From contig NC_088316.1 in the NCBI RefSeq assembly GCF_910592395.1, positions 15,190,001-15,254,000 on the forward strand: 64,000 nucleotides of DNA. Direction: 5' to 3'. The translations under genes were made by a program, and so were the position numbers. Source of the DNA: Lineus longissimus. Its lineage: Eukaryota; Nemertea; Pilidiophora; Heteronemertea; Lineidae. This document shows, piece after piece, positions 50,243 to 60,758 of this stretch. The notes under the pieces were generated by a model. That model made no database searches. It had not been told where the DNA came from and saw only the letters and a list, made by a program, of their open reading frames with translations. Within the stretch, counting starts at the first letter, position 1, and each line of letters starts with the position of its first letter.

Positions 50243-52069
50243 ATGAAGACATCATGTGCGGAGGGCTGCAAGATCGACTTTGGGTGTATCTCGCGGAACT
50301 GGTGCTGCAGGGGCACCGATGATAAGGATACAGAGACGAATGAGGACACCGATCCGGTGCCTCTTCAATTCGGCACCTCTCAGGTAAACCAATATCAATT
50401 TTTTTGGACATTTATATACATGTATGTGCAAGTTTACTCTCGAAAAAAGTTTGCTGGTCCATTGAAACTCTTTGTAGCGGCGTATTGAATAGATAAAGAG
50501 AATCCGTGGTGAATTATTCCATTTGTCCAATATTGGTATTTTGAGGACAAAGTCACAACCAGAAGTACTTCAACGTGTTTCGTCTTCCTTATGAAATAAT
50601 GATCTAGGCGTGGGCAAGGGGGTCGTCGTCGGCGGTGCAGACGACCCCCTTTTCAGGAAATTCGGGCAAAACGACATCGCCTTTTAGAAGTCCTTTCTCC
50701 AAAAACGGCCTAGGATTGTTTGTGCTCTCTGTCTTTCAGTGGAAGTGCGGCCCGCCCATCCTCTTCCTCCTCCTCCACAGACTCCCCTGGGCCATGTTCT
50801 GGCTCGGCTACTTCATCTACGACATTCAGCAACGGATCAGCCACGAGTTTTACTTCGAGTTTGTGACAAAATGGAACCTCATCATCGTGGTCTTGAATGC
50901 TTTGGTCGGACTCATCGTCGCCGCTATCATGCAAGCTGGTGAGTTAATAAAGGTTAGGAGCTACGAGTGGGAGGTGCAAATATGGTCTTCAGTTTGTTGA
51001 CAAACCCGTTGTGCATATCATACATGCAGCCACACGAATGAACTTCTGTTTCTAAGGAACACGAGGCCTGTTACTCTGCACGCTTTTTGTGACCCGTCCA
51101 TTATTATAACAAAACTTCACGTGCACGTTGTGCGGTTATTGTATACATGTTGCGAAATGGTGAAAGAAGCCAGCCTTGTCTTATTCCACCAGCCTTTAGA
51201 CCTTCTGTCGAAGTAGTCTATATGAGATTCCTTGTACATGTACCTGTTCTTTGACATCGCCAAGAACAGGACTCATAACCATACTCACATTTTTTAGGAC
51301 GCATGAGGGAGAAATGGAACCATTTCCTGGGATTTTACTGGGTCCTGTGGAGCACTGCGTCTGCCATTGCACCAACTGTGACACTTATATTTTGGGCACT
51401 TATATACGACCCAGGTTAGTTTTAAAATCATTTCCTTTTTCCGAAAGACATGCAGTTATGGTGTCATGTTACCCATTGACATTGATTTACGAGCCTGGCA
51501 TATCAGTGCCGTTGCCTTCTTTGGCACTCTCCCCGGTGGAACCAGGGACGACTAGCGGCAAAATATCCTCAGACACCACACAGTCCTGCCCACATTTCTT
51601 AAAGGAGGGTTGACCGTCCTTAGTGCCTCTAATACTACCCCTATTATTCCTTTAAAAAGATTAGACATTTCATTATTCTGTTTCAGCCAAGGACAATATC
51701 GACTTCATCTCAATCGTCACTCACGTCCTCAACACCGTCTACACCCTCCTAGATGTAATGGTAGTGGCGATCCCACTCAGAGCCTACCACTTCTACTACG
51801 CCGAAATAGTTGCAACCATCTACATCATATTCTCGGCAATCCACGAAGTAACCGCCAACAAATTAATCTACCCTGTCTTCAATTTTCAAGAGAAACCTGG
51901 CCCCTCCATGGGGTTTTATTTCGGGGGTCTTGTAATTGAGATTGCCGTGTGGTTCTGTATTTTCGGACTTTACAAACTCCGAGTGTTTATTGCTGAGAAA
52001 TGCGACAGCTGTCAGAGGAACATGCAAGTTGAAGACGTAGAAACACAGGTTGTGACGACAAACGTATAG
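50243..52069 (+). CDS. Rolling stone-like multipass membrane protein, copy 1, 279 aa
   Basis: Four coding exons: 50243-50383, 50740-50938, 51298-51414, 51687-52069, with intron phases 0, 1, 1, in frame. The N-terminus (1-47) has a Cys-rich SCAEGCKIDFGCISRNWCC and an acidic stretch. About six to seven hydrophobic helices follow, including PPILFLLLHRLPWAMFW (52-68), LIIVVLNALVGLIVAAIM (93-110), the helix of exon 3 (about 123-150), and VYTLLDVMVVAIPLRAYHF and VWFCIFGLYKLRVF in exon 4. The layout and the LLLHRLPWA, LDVMVVAIPLRAYHFY and KLIYPVFNF segments fit the rolling stone (rost) family, whose founder acts in Drosophila myoblast fusion; I infer only membrane localisation here. An in-frame Met 12 codons upstream (50207) exists, but copy 2 begins at the same point as 50243, so I prefer that start. 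Tandem partner 1.3 kb downstream. Confidence 0.9.
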
Positions 52070-52084
52070 GGACAACTGTGTTTT

Positions 52085-52275
52085 ACTCTTCCAGCTGCTT
52101 ATCAGTTCTACTCTGTTGTGACTTACTCTTCCAGCTGGTTATAAGTTCTACTCTGACGTTCAGGGACAGTTGCTCTTCCTGCATGCTGGTTATCAGCTGA
52201 CGACAAAACGTACAGGGAACTCTTCCAGCTGGTTACTATAAGTTAAGTTCTACTCTGATGACAGTTTGTTACCAA
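52085..52275. repeat. CAGCTG-containing minisatellite between the rolling stone-like genes
   Basis: About four to five units of ACTCTTCCAGCTGGTTATCA followed by GTTCTACTCTG. Exact CAGCTG occurs at 52092-52097, 52132-52137, 52194-52199 and 52226-52231. It starts about 15 bp after the stop of copy 1, so it may be transcribed in that 3'UTR. Confidence 0.8.
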
Positions 52276-52288
52276 GTCCACTCTTCCA

Positions 52289-52455
52289 ACCGGTGTAGCA
52301 GTAAAAAAATGTCCCCCTGAAAAAAATGGTTCGCCCCAATTGTTTTCTCTGTGTCGGCTTTTGGCGTCAATAAGTCAATTTATCAAGCGTATACATGTAA
52401 TAGCATCCTATGTTCCCCGGACATTCTATCCGAGGACATTTCGAGCCGCTGCACC
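52289..52455. mobile_element. MITE-like element, rolling-stone-locus family, copy A
   Basis: The left end CCGGTGTAGCAGTAAAAA and the inner AATGTCCCCC resemble those at 54393. The right end has TTCCCCGGACATTCTATCC and GAGGACATTTCGAGCCGCTG, a diverged inverted copy of the left end. Confidence 0.6.
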
Positions 52456-53381
52456 TCCCCTATTGTATTCTGACCGATCATAGGATAGGTATAGAATATG
52501 ATTTGTCTATACACCTTTCCAGAAATGGGGCGCTGAGGGTCCGAAATAGTGATGTCATAAGGGGAAACTAGGCCTTATGGTGGAGGGACAAAGGAGATAG
52601 TCATGGTTGACCAACACACTTGAATGCCTTTAATGACGGACAAGGGGAAAAAAGTTAGTTCCAATGCAAGCCACCAATTTCGGGAAGCATTGTATAGAGG
52701 CCATGATCGTGACAGTATGCTAACTTGGAGAGATGAGAACACCAGCAAGGAACGCTGACGTCTTTTCGTTTGAACATCGAGGGGATGGCATTCCTACATA
52801 CCACCCACTGTCTTCACGCTGTTCACATTGCCAATTACATAATATATTCAAATTCTTAGCAATAACACGATTCATTGCATTTTGAAGTACTATGCCTAAG
52901 ACATAAATTGACTACACCAAGCCCATACTTTTGAGCACGATTAGATACGCTTATTAAGCAGATTAGGGACCCTTTTGACCGAGGACCTGGACAGGCCATT
53001 CCCCAATCCGGATCATACCTCAGAATAACCAGACCGTTTTTCGCTTGGTTCTTATATACAAGTCAAGGTAAGTTTGTATCATTAATGTTTACCGTAGTGT
53101 CACCACTTTCCCGTACTTTGAGCCTGAGTAGGCCTGCTGGATAACCACCTACCCCCCTACCCCCCCCCCCGCGAAGCCTGATGGCGAGGATGTTGTTCCT
53201 CAGGACAAGGACTAATTTTTAATCAACTCCACGTACTTCCGATAGAAATGGCACTTGTGATAAGCTGAAGTTACTGGTGAGATGAATTTATTAGACTCAT
53301 TCAGATTTGGCTTGTGCTTACACCATCAGATGTTTTATTTCAATCCGACTGATTGTACAGAACTCACAGGCGTGTACAATA

Positions 53382-55075
53382 ATGGGTGGATCGTGCAGCC
53401 AAGGATGCAAGCGGGAGTTTGGTTGTTCCAGCCGTAACTGGGGATGTTCTCACGATGATCCAGTCCTGTTTGGAACATCACAAGTAGGTAGGCCTCATAC
53501 AGAATAAAAACCTACATGTAGACCATCCGTATGATTTGCAGTTTGCTACTGGTCCGCTCCAAATGACCACCATCACCCCGCCATTTACCCGAACACAACC
53601 CATTAAAAACCGCTAGCTACTTTCCCGCCCCAACTGAGGGAATGAAAAGAGAAAACAGCGAGATTTCCTCCATTTACCTGTCCGACTACCAGGCTGAACC
53701 ATGATCTTAATAATTTCCATTCCAGTGGAAATGTGGCCCTCCCGTCCTCTTCCTCCTCCTCCACCGTTTACCCTGGGCCCTACTCTGGCTGTCCTACTTG
53801 GTCTATGACATCACAACCAGAGTCTTCGATCCGATGTACTTCACGTTCATGACCAAATGGCAGCTCATCATTCTCGTCCTGAACGCATTGGTGGGGCTGC
53901 TTGTGACATGCATCATTCAAACAGGTACGTTGGTTTGTTTGCTTCACCATAAGCGTTGTTTAAACCCGTAAAGCAGTCGTGCCTATGTGTCCACTACCAC
54001 TGTCACAGTTTTGGGCGAGCTGGAAGTGCGACCGAGAGAAGTGATTGGTTATTTTTCGCGGATAATATGGCAAGAACATACAATCGATTTGTGATTGGTT
54101 GTCCGAATATAACGTCACTATTCATTTCAGGTCACATGAGAACGAAATGGAACCCTCTTCTCGGCTTCTACTCTGTTCTATGGAACATCTCCACGGCGTT
54201 TGCGCCCGCGATCACCCTCATATACTGGGCCATGATATATGATCCCGGTGAGTTGGATTTTTTGATAATGTATCGAAACATGTATAAGATAAGAGACGAC
54301 TGCTTGCCTACCATTATCGTCTGCACCAGTCACCTCTGCGGTCGACCCTTTGACTGGGGTCGACTCCATTCAGTCGGGACACGTTTCATGTGCCGGTGTA
54401 AAAGTAAAAAGTGTCCCCCCTGGAAAAAGTGTCCGGCCCTATTGTATTCTGCAATATGGTTCTATAGAGACCCTGACAGTCAATAGCTCAGAGATTGAAG
54501 CGCATAATAGAATCCTTTGTTCCCGGACATTTTATCCTGGGACATTTTAAACTTCTACACCGGTCTTACAGTTTCTTCCAACAATGCATAAAGATTCGAA
54601 CATTATTTCACCCATGTTTGTTGGTGCTCTATTTTACCAACCATATTTTCCTCAAATTTCAGCCACGTCGAATGCCGACTTCATCACCATCGTCACGCAC
54701 GTGGTGAACACCGCCTACACCCTCCTCGACGTGATGGTAGTCGCCATCCCGCTCAGAGCCTACCACTTCTACCACTCTGCTGTCGTCGCTGGAATCTACG
54801 TCATCTTTGCCGCAGTCTACAACATGACCACCGGTCGTCTGATCTATCCCCTGTTCAACTTCCGGGAGAAACCGGCCTCTGCTGCCGCGTTCGGGATCGG
54901 AGGAATCGCCATTGGGACAGCGATGTGGTTTGTGATGTTCGGACTTTACCATCTCAGGGTTCTCTTGGCAGCGAAATGTATAAGAGGGAGAAATAAATTG
55001 GGTGACGGACAAAAGGAAGCTGAACGTACTGATCCTGAGTTTGATAAGACGGAAACTGAGACAACAGAATACTGA
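53382..55075 (+). CDS. Rolling stone-like multipass membrane protein, copy 2, 276 aa
   Basis: Four coding exons: 53382-53483, 53726-53924, 54131-54247, 54663-55075. Exons 2 and 3 have exactly the same lengths (199 and 117 nt) and all introns the same phases as copy 1. The N-terminus SCSQGCKREFGCSSRNWGC keeps the cysteine pattern of copy 1 but lacks its acidic insert. The helices align throughout (PPVLFLLLHRLPWALLW, LIILVLNALVGLLVTCII, YTLLDVMVVAIPLRAYHFY, RLIYPLFNFREKP). The C-terminal tail is charged, with a run of Thr/Glu (KTETETTEY) where copy 1 has a different, shorter tail. The protein is a predicted multipass membrane protein of the rolling stone family; function in this animal is not shown by the sequence. 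AATAAA at 55642-55647 is a likely poly(A) signal. Confidence 0.9.
54393..54563. mobile_element. MITE-like element in intron 3 of copy 2, family copy B
   Basis: The ends CCGGTGTAAAAGTAAAAAGT and (other strand) CCGGTGTAGAAGTTTAAAAT are inverted repeats of about 25 bp, followed inside by GTCCCCCCTGG and its counterpart GTCCCAGGATAAAATGTCC. About 171 bp long with no coding capacity. Confidence 0.75.
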
Positions 55076-55253
55076 CGTCCAAGATGTCTTCAGCGTAAGT
55101 CATTCCGTCGAACTTAATGAATACGTTGCATACGAGATCCGTCCGAAGTTGCACTGCGAGTATCACAAGTTGTTATCGACATAACTGAACTTGGATAAAG
55201 TCCAGTGTCCATACTGATCGCACCTTTTCTGGTGATCCAGTCATTACGAAAAT

Positions 55254-55355
55254 TTCGCAAATCCCCTGAAACGCCAACGTAAACGCCTATCCCATTGTTC
55301 GACCTCCCGATAACTATGTCGAACAATGCAATTGGCGTTTCGGGGGGTTTGCGAA
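55254..55355. repeat. Inverted-repeat element in the copy 2 3' region
   Basis: TTCGCAAATCCCCTGAAACGC at the left, given in part, pairs with GCGTTTCGGGGGGTTTGCGAA at the right; inside, CATTGTTCGAC pairs with GTCGAACAATG around a short loop. If in the mRNA this would form a stable hairpin. Confidence 0.8.
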
Positions 55356-55519
55356 AACTCCTTAATGTTCTCATCAAATTCCCGTGAAGCCCCTGCCTTG
55401 CCCTGCATTGCGACTTTCCGAGAACGACATCATAACCTCTCTATTAAAGGGAGATTGTCGGGAATATGACGGATGTATCATCCGCAAATGGAGCGACCAA
55501 CGGACAATGCGCTCTTTCC

Positions 55520-55580
55520 AAGACCGGTGTTGTAGTTTGCAATGTCCCCAAAATAGAATGTCCGGGGAACAAAGGATTAT
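55520..55580 (-). mobile_element. Fragment of the rolling-stone-locus MITE family, copy C
   Basis: CCGGTGTTGTAGTTTGCAAT followed by GTCCCCAAAATAGAATGTCC and GGGAACAAAGGATTAT matches, in reverse, the right half of the element at 54393-54563. Confidence 0.65.
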
Positions 55581-55859
55581 ATAATGCACATTTAGTCATC
55601 GTGGTTATATAACTCGAATACCTTTGCATGTTATATTGTCAAATAAAATCAAATATGAAAAAGGTATATATCTGTTTCTCATTATTTGACATTTGCATTT
55701 GCCTGCTGTTCGGGTAGGAAAAAATTATTCCGAACGATACGTCCCCGTCCTTGATAACGTCATTGTGAATTTTTACTGATCGGCGGCAACGGCATCACAA
55801 GCATGTCACTGTCTTCAGGATCAATCATGCGAAACACCGACCCAAAGCGTCTGTCACAA

Positions 55860-57890
55860 CTAGCTTTATCACCAATAATGGGTGATATGAATAAAAACTA
55901 GCAAATGCTTTTACTCCGGTTTTGTACAGGAAGGCCTAGTGTAAATGTACATGGAGATTTAGATAAAAGCATTTGCTGGTCTTTATTCATATCGCCCATT
56001 GATATGGTGAAGACGGATCCGAACGCGTCTGTCACAACTGTCTCCATCAGTGTAGACGGTTTCAGAAGCGTCTGTTGTCTGCACCTCAAATAACGACATA
56101 GTTAGACGGATCCGAACACGTCTGTCACGACTGTCGCCATCACCGACAACGATATGATGACAAGATCGGCGGCCCCGACATCACAAGCATGTCAAAATAT
56201 CTTCAGTACCAATCATTCTGTTGTGAAACACCGACCCAAAAGTGTCTGTCACAACTGTCTCCATCTGACAACGATGTAGTGAAGACGGTCGGGGGATCAG
56301 AACGTGTCTGTCACAACTGTCCCCATCACCGATTGCGATTTAATGACAACGGATCCATAAGCGTTTGTCGTCTCCATCACCAAAAATGACATAATGAAGA
56401 CACGTCAGAACGCGTTTGTCACAAATGTCTCCATTACACAGTAAACACAGATCCGAAAGCGACCGTCATTACTGCCTCGATTTCCAATAACGATGTGATG
56501 AACACAGATCGGCGATCACGACATCACAAACATCTCAAATCTGTCCTCATCACCAATCATGCTGTTGCAAAACACCTGACCAAACGTGTCCGTCACAACT
56601 GTCTTCATTGCCAAGAACGATACTGTGAACACAGGTCTGAAAGTGTCCGTCATAACTGCCTCTACCTCGAATAACAACAGGGTAAGAGGGGGCCCGAAAG
56701 CGTCTTTGGCGGCTGTCATCATCCACAATAGTGCTGTTGTGAACACAGCCCAGAACGCGTCTGTCCAACCGTCTCCATATCGTATAACAACGGGGTCAGC
56801 AGAGGTCCGAAAGCGTCTTTTGCAACTGTCACCATCCACAACCACAGCCCTGGAAGCGTCTGTCACACATGTCTCCACCTCCAATACGGACATAGCAGAC
56901 ACGGGTCCGAATGCGTCTTTTGCAGCTCTCATCATCCACAATAGTGCTGTTGTCAACACAGCCCCGATAGCCTCTGTCGCACTTGTCTCCACCTCAAATA
57001 AGGACATAGCAGACACGGGTCCGAAAGCGTCTTTTGCAACTGTCACCATCCACAACCACAGCCCTGAAAGCGTCTGTCGCACTTGTCTCCACCTCCAATA
57101 CGGACATAGCAGACACGGGTCCGAATGCGTCTTTTGCAGCTCTCATCATCCACAATAGTGCTGTTGTCAACACAGCCCCGATAGCCTCTGTCGCACTTGT
57201 CTCCACCTCAAATAAGGACATAGCAGACACGGGTCCGAAAGCGTCTTTTGCAACTGTCACCATCCACAATCACAGCCCTGAAAGCGTCTGTCGCACTTGT
57301 CTCCACCTCCAATAAGGACATAGAAGACACGGGTCCGAAAACGTCTCTTGCAACTCTCATCATCCACAATCACAGCCCTGAAAGCGTCTGTCGCACTTGT
57401 CTCCACCTCGAATACGGACATAGCAGACACGGGTCCGAAAACGTCTCTTGCAACTGTCATCATCCACAATCACAGCACTGAAAGCGTCTGTCGCACTTGT
57501 CTCCACCTCCAATAAGGACATAGCAGACACGGGTCCTATAGCGTCTGTCGCACTTGTCTCCACCTCCAATAAGGACATAGCAGACAGGAGTTAGAAAGTG
57601 TCTCTTGCATCTGTCACCATCCACAATCACTGCCATGGAAGCATCTGTTGCACTTGATCAACCTCCAATGAGGACATAGAAGACACTAGTCCGGAAGTGC
57701 CTTTTGCAACTGTCATCATCCACAATGACACTATTGTGAACACAGCCCCGATAGTGTCTGTCACAACCGTTTCCACCCCGAATAACGACAGGGTTAGCAG
57801 GGGTCCGAAGCGTCTTTTGCGACTGAGGACCGATCCGATAGCCTCTCTCAGCAATGTCTCCATCCCCGTTAACTCTACTGTAATTATGGA
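55860..57890. repeat. 2-kb nested minisatellite (about 53-bp unit, 107- and 214-bp higher-order units)
   Basis: The basic unit of about 50-54 bp contains CCGAAAGCGTCTGTCNCAACTGTCTCCATC-like sequence (in part: GCGTCTGTCGCACTTGTCTC). Between about 56800 and 57600 pairs of units form a 107-bp repeat, and blocks at 56907 and 57121 repeat with a 214-bp period and near identity. Before 56500 the units are more diverged. Long open frames on both strands (up to 190 codons) are produced by the repeat and show no known domain. Confidence 0.9.
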
Positions 57891-58124
57891 TTCTTAAAGT
57901 CTGTCAACTGCCCCCAATGAAGCTCTTGTCTGACACAACCTGTCTTTGTCTATTGTATGACAGCTAATATTTTTCGCAAAGTGACTGTCGCATCCGTCTC
58001 TGGTCGGAGTCTGCTGCGTTTTCTCCTTGGACAAGCACTTCTTTCTCACACGTCGGAAAAGTCCATATACAATGAGAAGATACTTTGCAGATGGTGTGAA
58101 TCATCACAGAAACGAGTAGACTCT

Positions 58125-58190
58125 ATAACCAGCTGGAAGAGTACATCACATTTGTCGTCAGAGCAGAATGGATAACCAGCTGGAAGAGTT
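58125..58190. repeat. CAGCTG-containing repeat pair downstream of rolling stone-like gene 2
   Basis: Two copies of ATAACCAGCTGGAAGAGT, with CAGCTG at 58130-58135 and 58177-58182, 47 bp apart. This is the reverse complement of the unit at 52085. Confidence 0.8.
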
Positions 58191-58259
58191 GCCGCTAAAC
58201 GCCACCAATGCACCGACGGTGAAAACGGTGTGAACTGACGTGTTAGTTGTGATGTTGAT

Positions 58260-58665
58260 GGTTGCAACATCACAATGTTTCCAAAGGATGGACAATATTG
58301 AAATGTGTCCAGAAGTTGGGGGTCAGTGTCGTAATGTGAGGCCACAGACAATGTCTCAGTGTCTCCAAAGGAAAGGATCAATGTTGCAGTCTGTCCTGAA
58401 GCCAGGGGCAATGTCATGATGTCAAGATAAAAGGGACAATGTCACAATGTGTCCAGAAGGACGGGACTGTGTCATGATGTGTCTGGAAGCCACAGACAAC
58501 TTCACAGTGTCTCCACAAGGAAGGGACAATGTCACAATGTGTCCAGAAGCTGGGGACAATGGCATGTGTTCAGAGACTATAGTCAATGCCACAGTGTCTC
58601 CAAAAGGAAGGGACAATCTCATGTCTCCTGAGCCCAAGGACAATGTCACAATGTCAGAATGCTCT
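58260..58665. repeat. Minisatellite of GACAATGTCACAATGTGTCC units
   Basis: About ten degenerate units of roughly 35-40 bp, each containing GGGACAATGTCACAATGTG or ACAGTGTCTCCAAAAGGAAG variants. Open frames on both strands here reflect the repeat. Confidence 0.85.
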
Positions 58666-58741
58666 TGATCTTGTCCCTGGTACATGCCAGGTGGGTTGTT
58701 ACTAAGACAAGCAGGGGTTGCACCAGAGACAAGACAGGTGC

Positions 58742-59053
58742 AAGTAGGCCACTTGAGTTGCTTCAGTGGCCAGGTTGTGCCTGCCTTCAGTAGCTCAGCG
58801 AGACAAGAACTCTACCTGAGGCAGAATGGTCCTGATGTTAACCTAGGAACAGAAGCCTGAGGTACATGGGTACTTGAGGACACATGTGTACTTGAGGAAG
58901 TAGGCCACTCGAGTTGCTTCAGAGGCCAGGTTGGGCCTGCCTTCAGTAGCTCAGCGAGACAAGAACTCTACCTGAGGCAGAATGGTCCTGATATTAACCT
59001 AGGAACAGAAGCCTGAGGTACATGGGTGCTTGAGGACACATGTGTACTTGAGG
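58742..59053. repeat. 156-bp tandem duplication
   Basis: Units 58742-58897 and 58898-59053 share AAGTAGGCCACTYGAGTTGC, CAGTAGCTCAGCGAGACAAG and GGTACATGGGTRCTTGAGGA with only a few differences. Confidence 0.9.
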
Positions 59054-60036
59054 AACATAAGCTTCCTCAGGTACATGAAGGCCAAGACATTGAAGTAACC
59101 AGTGATGTAATGATGAACAATGGTTTATTGTTTTACTGTACTTTGTATAATTTTACATATTTAATTAATTTACAATTATTCTTCATTTACAAGATTTTGA
59201 CATTAAATTAGCACATTATAAGAGTATGGTTCCCCCATGTACATCTACCAGGGTTACCTGCACATGATCGTACAAGCATACAAGCGACTTAACACGGTTG
59301 CACACAGCAAGATAATGAATGACTGACAACGACAACTGAAGACCATTGCATACATGCAAGCAGCAGCTGCTGCAAAAGTATGTTTTGTCACAATGAGCTC
59401 ATGACTCTCACTCATGACTTCTTAGTTGTGTGTGTGCAGCAATATCAACTACACTGCTCATGAAAAACTAATGGGGTAGCAGACCTTTCATAAATCACTG
59501 TGGATGGTACAGTGTGTTCCTTTTCAAGGCCTGCGTGAGCATCAATTTAGTCATTTGATTTAGTCATTCGTAGGCTTGTACAATACGTGTCTCAGTCATG
59601 AGTCAAGCATGCACCCTCTGCTAGGGTGTCCCAGGCTGACAACGGGAGTTACTAACTGAAAATCTGTCACCCTCAGTACTGCTCTAAAGGTATGACTTGA
59701 TACAAACCGGTATAGCAAATAGGCTCAAAATGGTAATTGTAGTTAGATCCCTTGCCAGTGAAAGGATTAACAGCACAAAGAAAAGAATGAAAGCAAGTTG
59801 TGGGCATAAAAGAACAGAAACTAGACAATATGGCACATATGTACAAATGTACATGGACCCATTATTTCTGGATTTGAATTGAACAGTCTTAATTTAGTGT
59901 TGAATATTAAAGCGTCAAGAAGATATTTGAAATAGATTAAAGAAATGTGTTTAACCAAGTTTTGATAAGCTAATATTGCACTGATATCTACCGAAACAAG
60001 GACCACATTAAACAGCTGGTGGCTTTGGAAAGAGAT

Positions 60037-60111
60037 ACCCAAGGGCCTCGAACCCTCGACCTTCCTTCCATGAGGTGGATGCCTTAATAACCACTAGGCC
60101 ACCAGGATGCA
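60037..60111 (-). mobile_element. tRNA-derived SINE head
   Basis: On the minus strand box A GTGGCCTAGTGG (60102-60091) and box B GGGTTCGAGGC (60055-60045) have tRNA-like order and spacing. The expected acceptor stem does not pair (GCATCCT against GGGTATC), so this is a SINE head and not a working tRNA gene. Confidence 0.6.
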
Positions 60112-60665
60112 TTTTTTTAGAAATTAACCATATCTTTTGGAAACTGGTTCCTACACGCAGCTGCGAACAAACTCATGACACAAGATTTAGAACCACAACA
60201 ATAAAGTTATGCTCAGGTGATTGAATGATCCTATGAAGCGATTTGAATGGTGATTTTTCAATCAGTATAAAACTATGAAACACAATTATCAATGCCACTT
60301 TACAGGAAGATCATGAATGCTGCTTACACATACAGTACTGTTCAGAAGTAAGATACCTTGCTGGTACAACACTGAATTCTAAAGTCGTTTCAAAAGCGAA
60401 CCCAGATGCTGCACTGCTCTATCCATCTGACCAAGGTGAGGTATGTTACTTCAAGCCAGTATTGTAGCAAATAAGAAATGCATTTAAAAATTCCGAAAAA
60501 TATCACACAGGGTTAATTGGCTGAGGTTAGAAATTTTCAAGTGATGTTACTTATGACCAGTACAGGATAGTTAGAAAGAATTACTTAATGAGAGAATGAG
60601 ATTATTGTACACACCATTATGATGTGCTACTGGATGCTAGGAAACTAAAATGACACCAACGGTTT

Positions 60666-60758
60666 TGTGAATTTTGACCTCTGTAATCAGGACACCTCTC
60701 TATAAAGGACAACATTTGATAGTCAAAAGGGTGTTCTTAACAGAGAGGTTCTACTTCA
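60666..60758. mobile_element. Short MITE-like remnant with GTAGAACCTC end
   Basis: CTGTAATCAGGACACCTCTC at the left is shared with 26919; AACAGAGAGGTTCTACTTC at the right is shared with the end of the 41757 element. Members of one small family. Confidence 0.5.

Larger units (their letters stand above)
52070..53381. other. Spacer between the two rolling stone-like genes
   Basis: It holds the 3' end of copy 1, a CAGCTG repeat cluster (52085-52275), a MITE-like element (52289-52455) and, near the end, a C-rich run (about 53157-53170). The sequence just before 53382 would be the copy 2 leader. No other exon is seen. Confidence 0.5.
55076..55665 (+). other. Probable 3'UTR of rolling stone-like copy 2
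   Basis: It follows the stop codon and ends just past AATAAA (55642-55647). It includes an inverted-repeat element and a fragment of the local MITE family, listed separately. Confidence 0.55.

Noticed and set aside
56516-57158. Open frames of about 190 codons on both strands
   Set aside because: They follow the minisatellite unit exactly, have no start context or splice sites typical of this genome and no domain.
60037-60111. Functional tRNA gene
   Set aside because: A and B boxes are present but the acceptor stem does not pair; treated as a SINE head.
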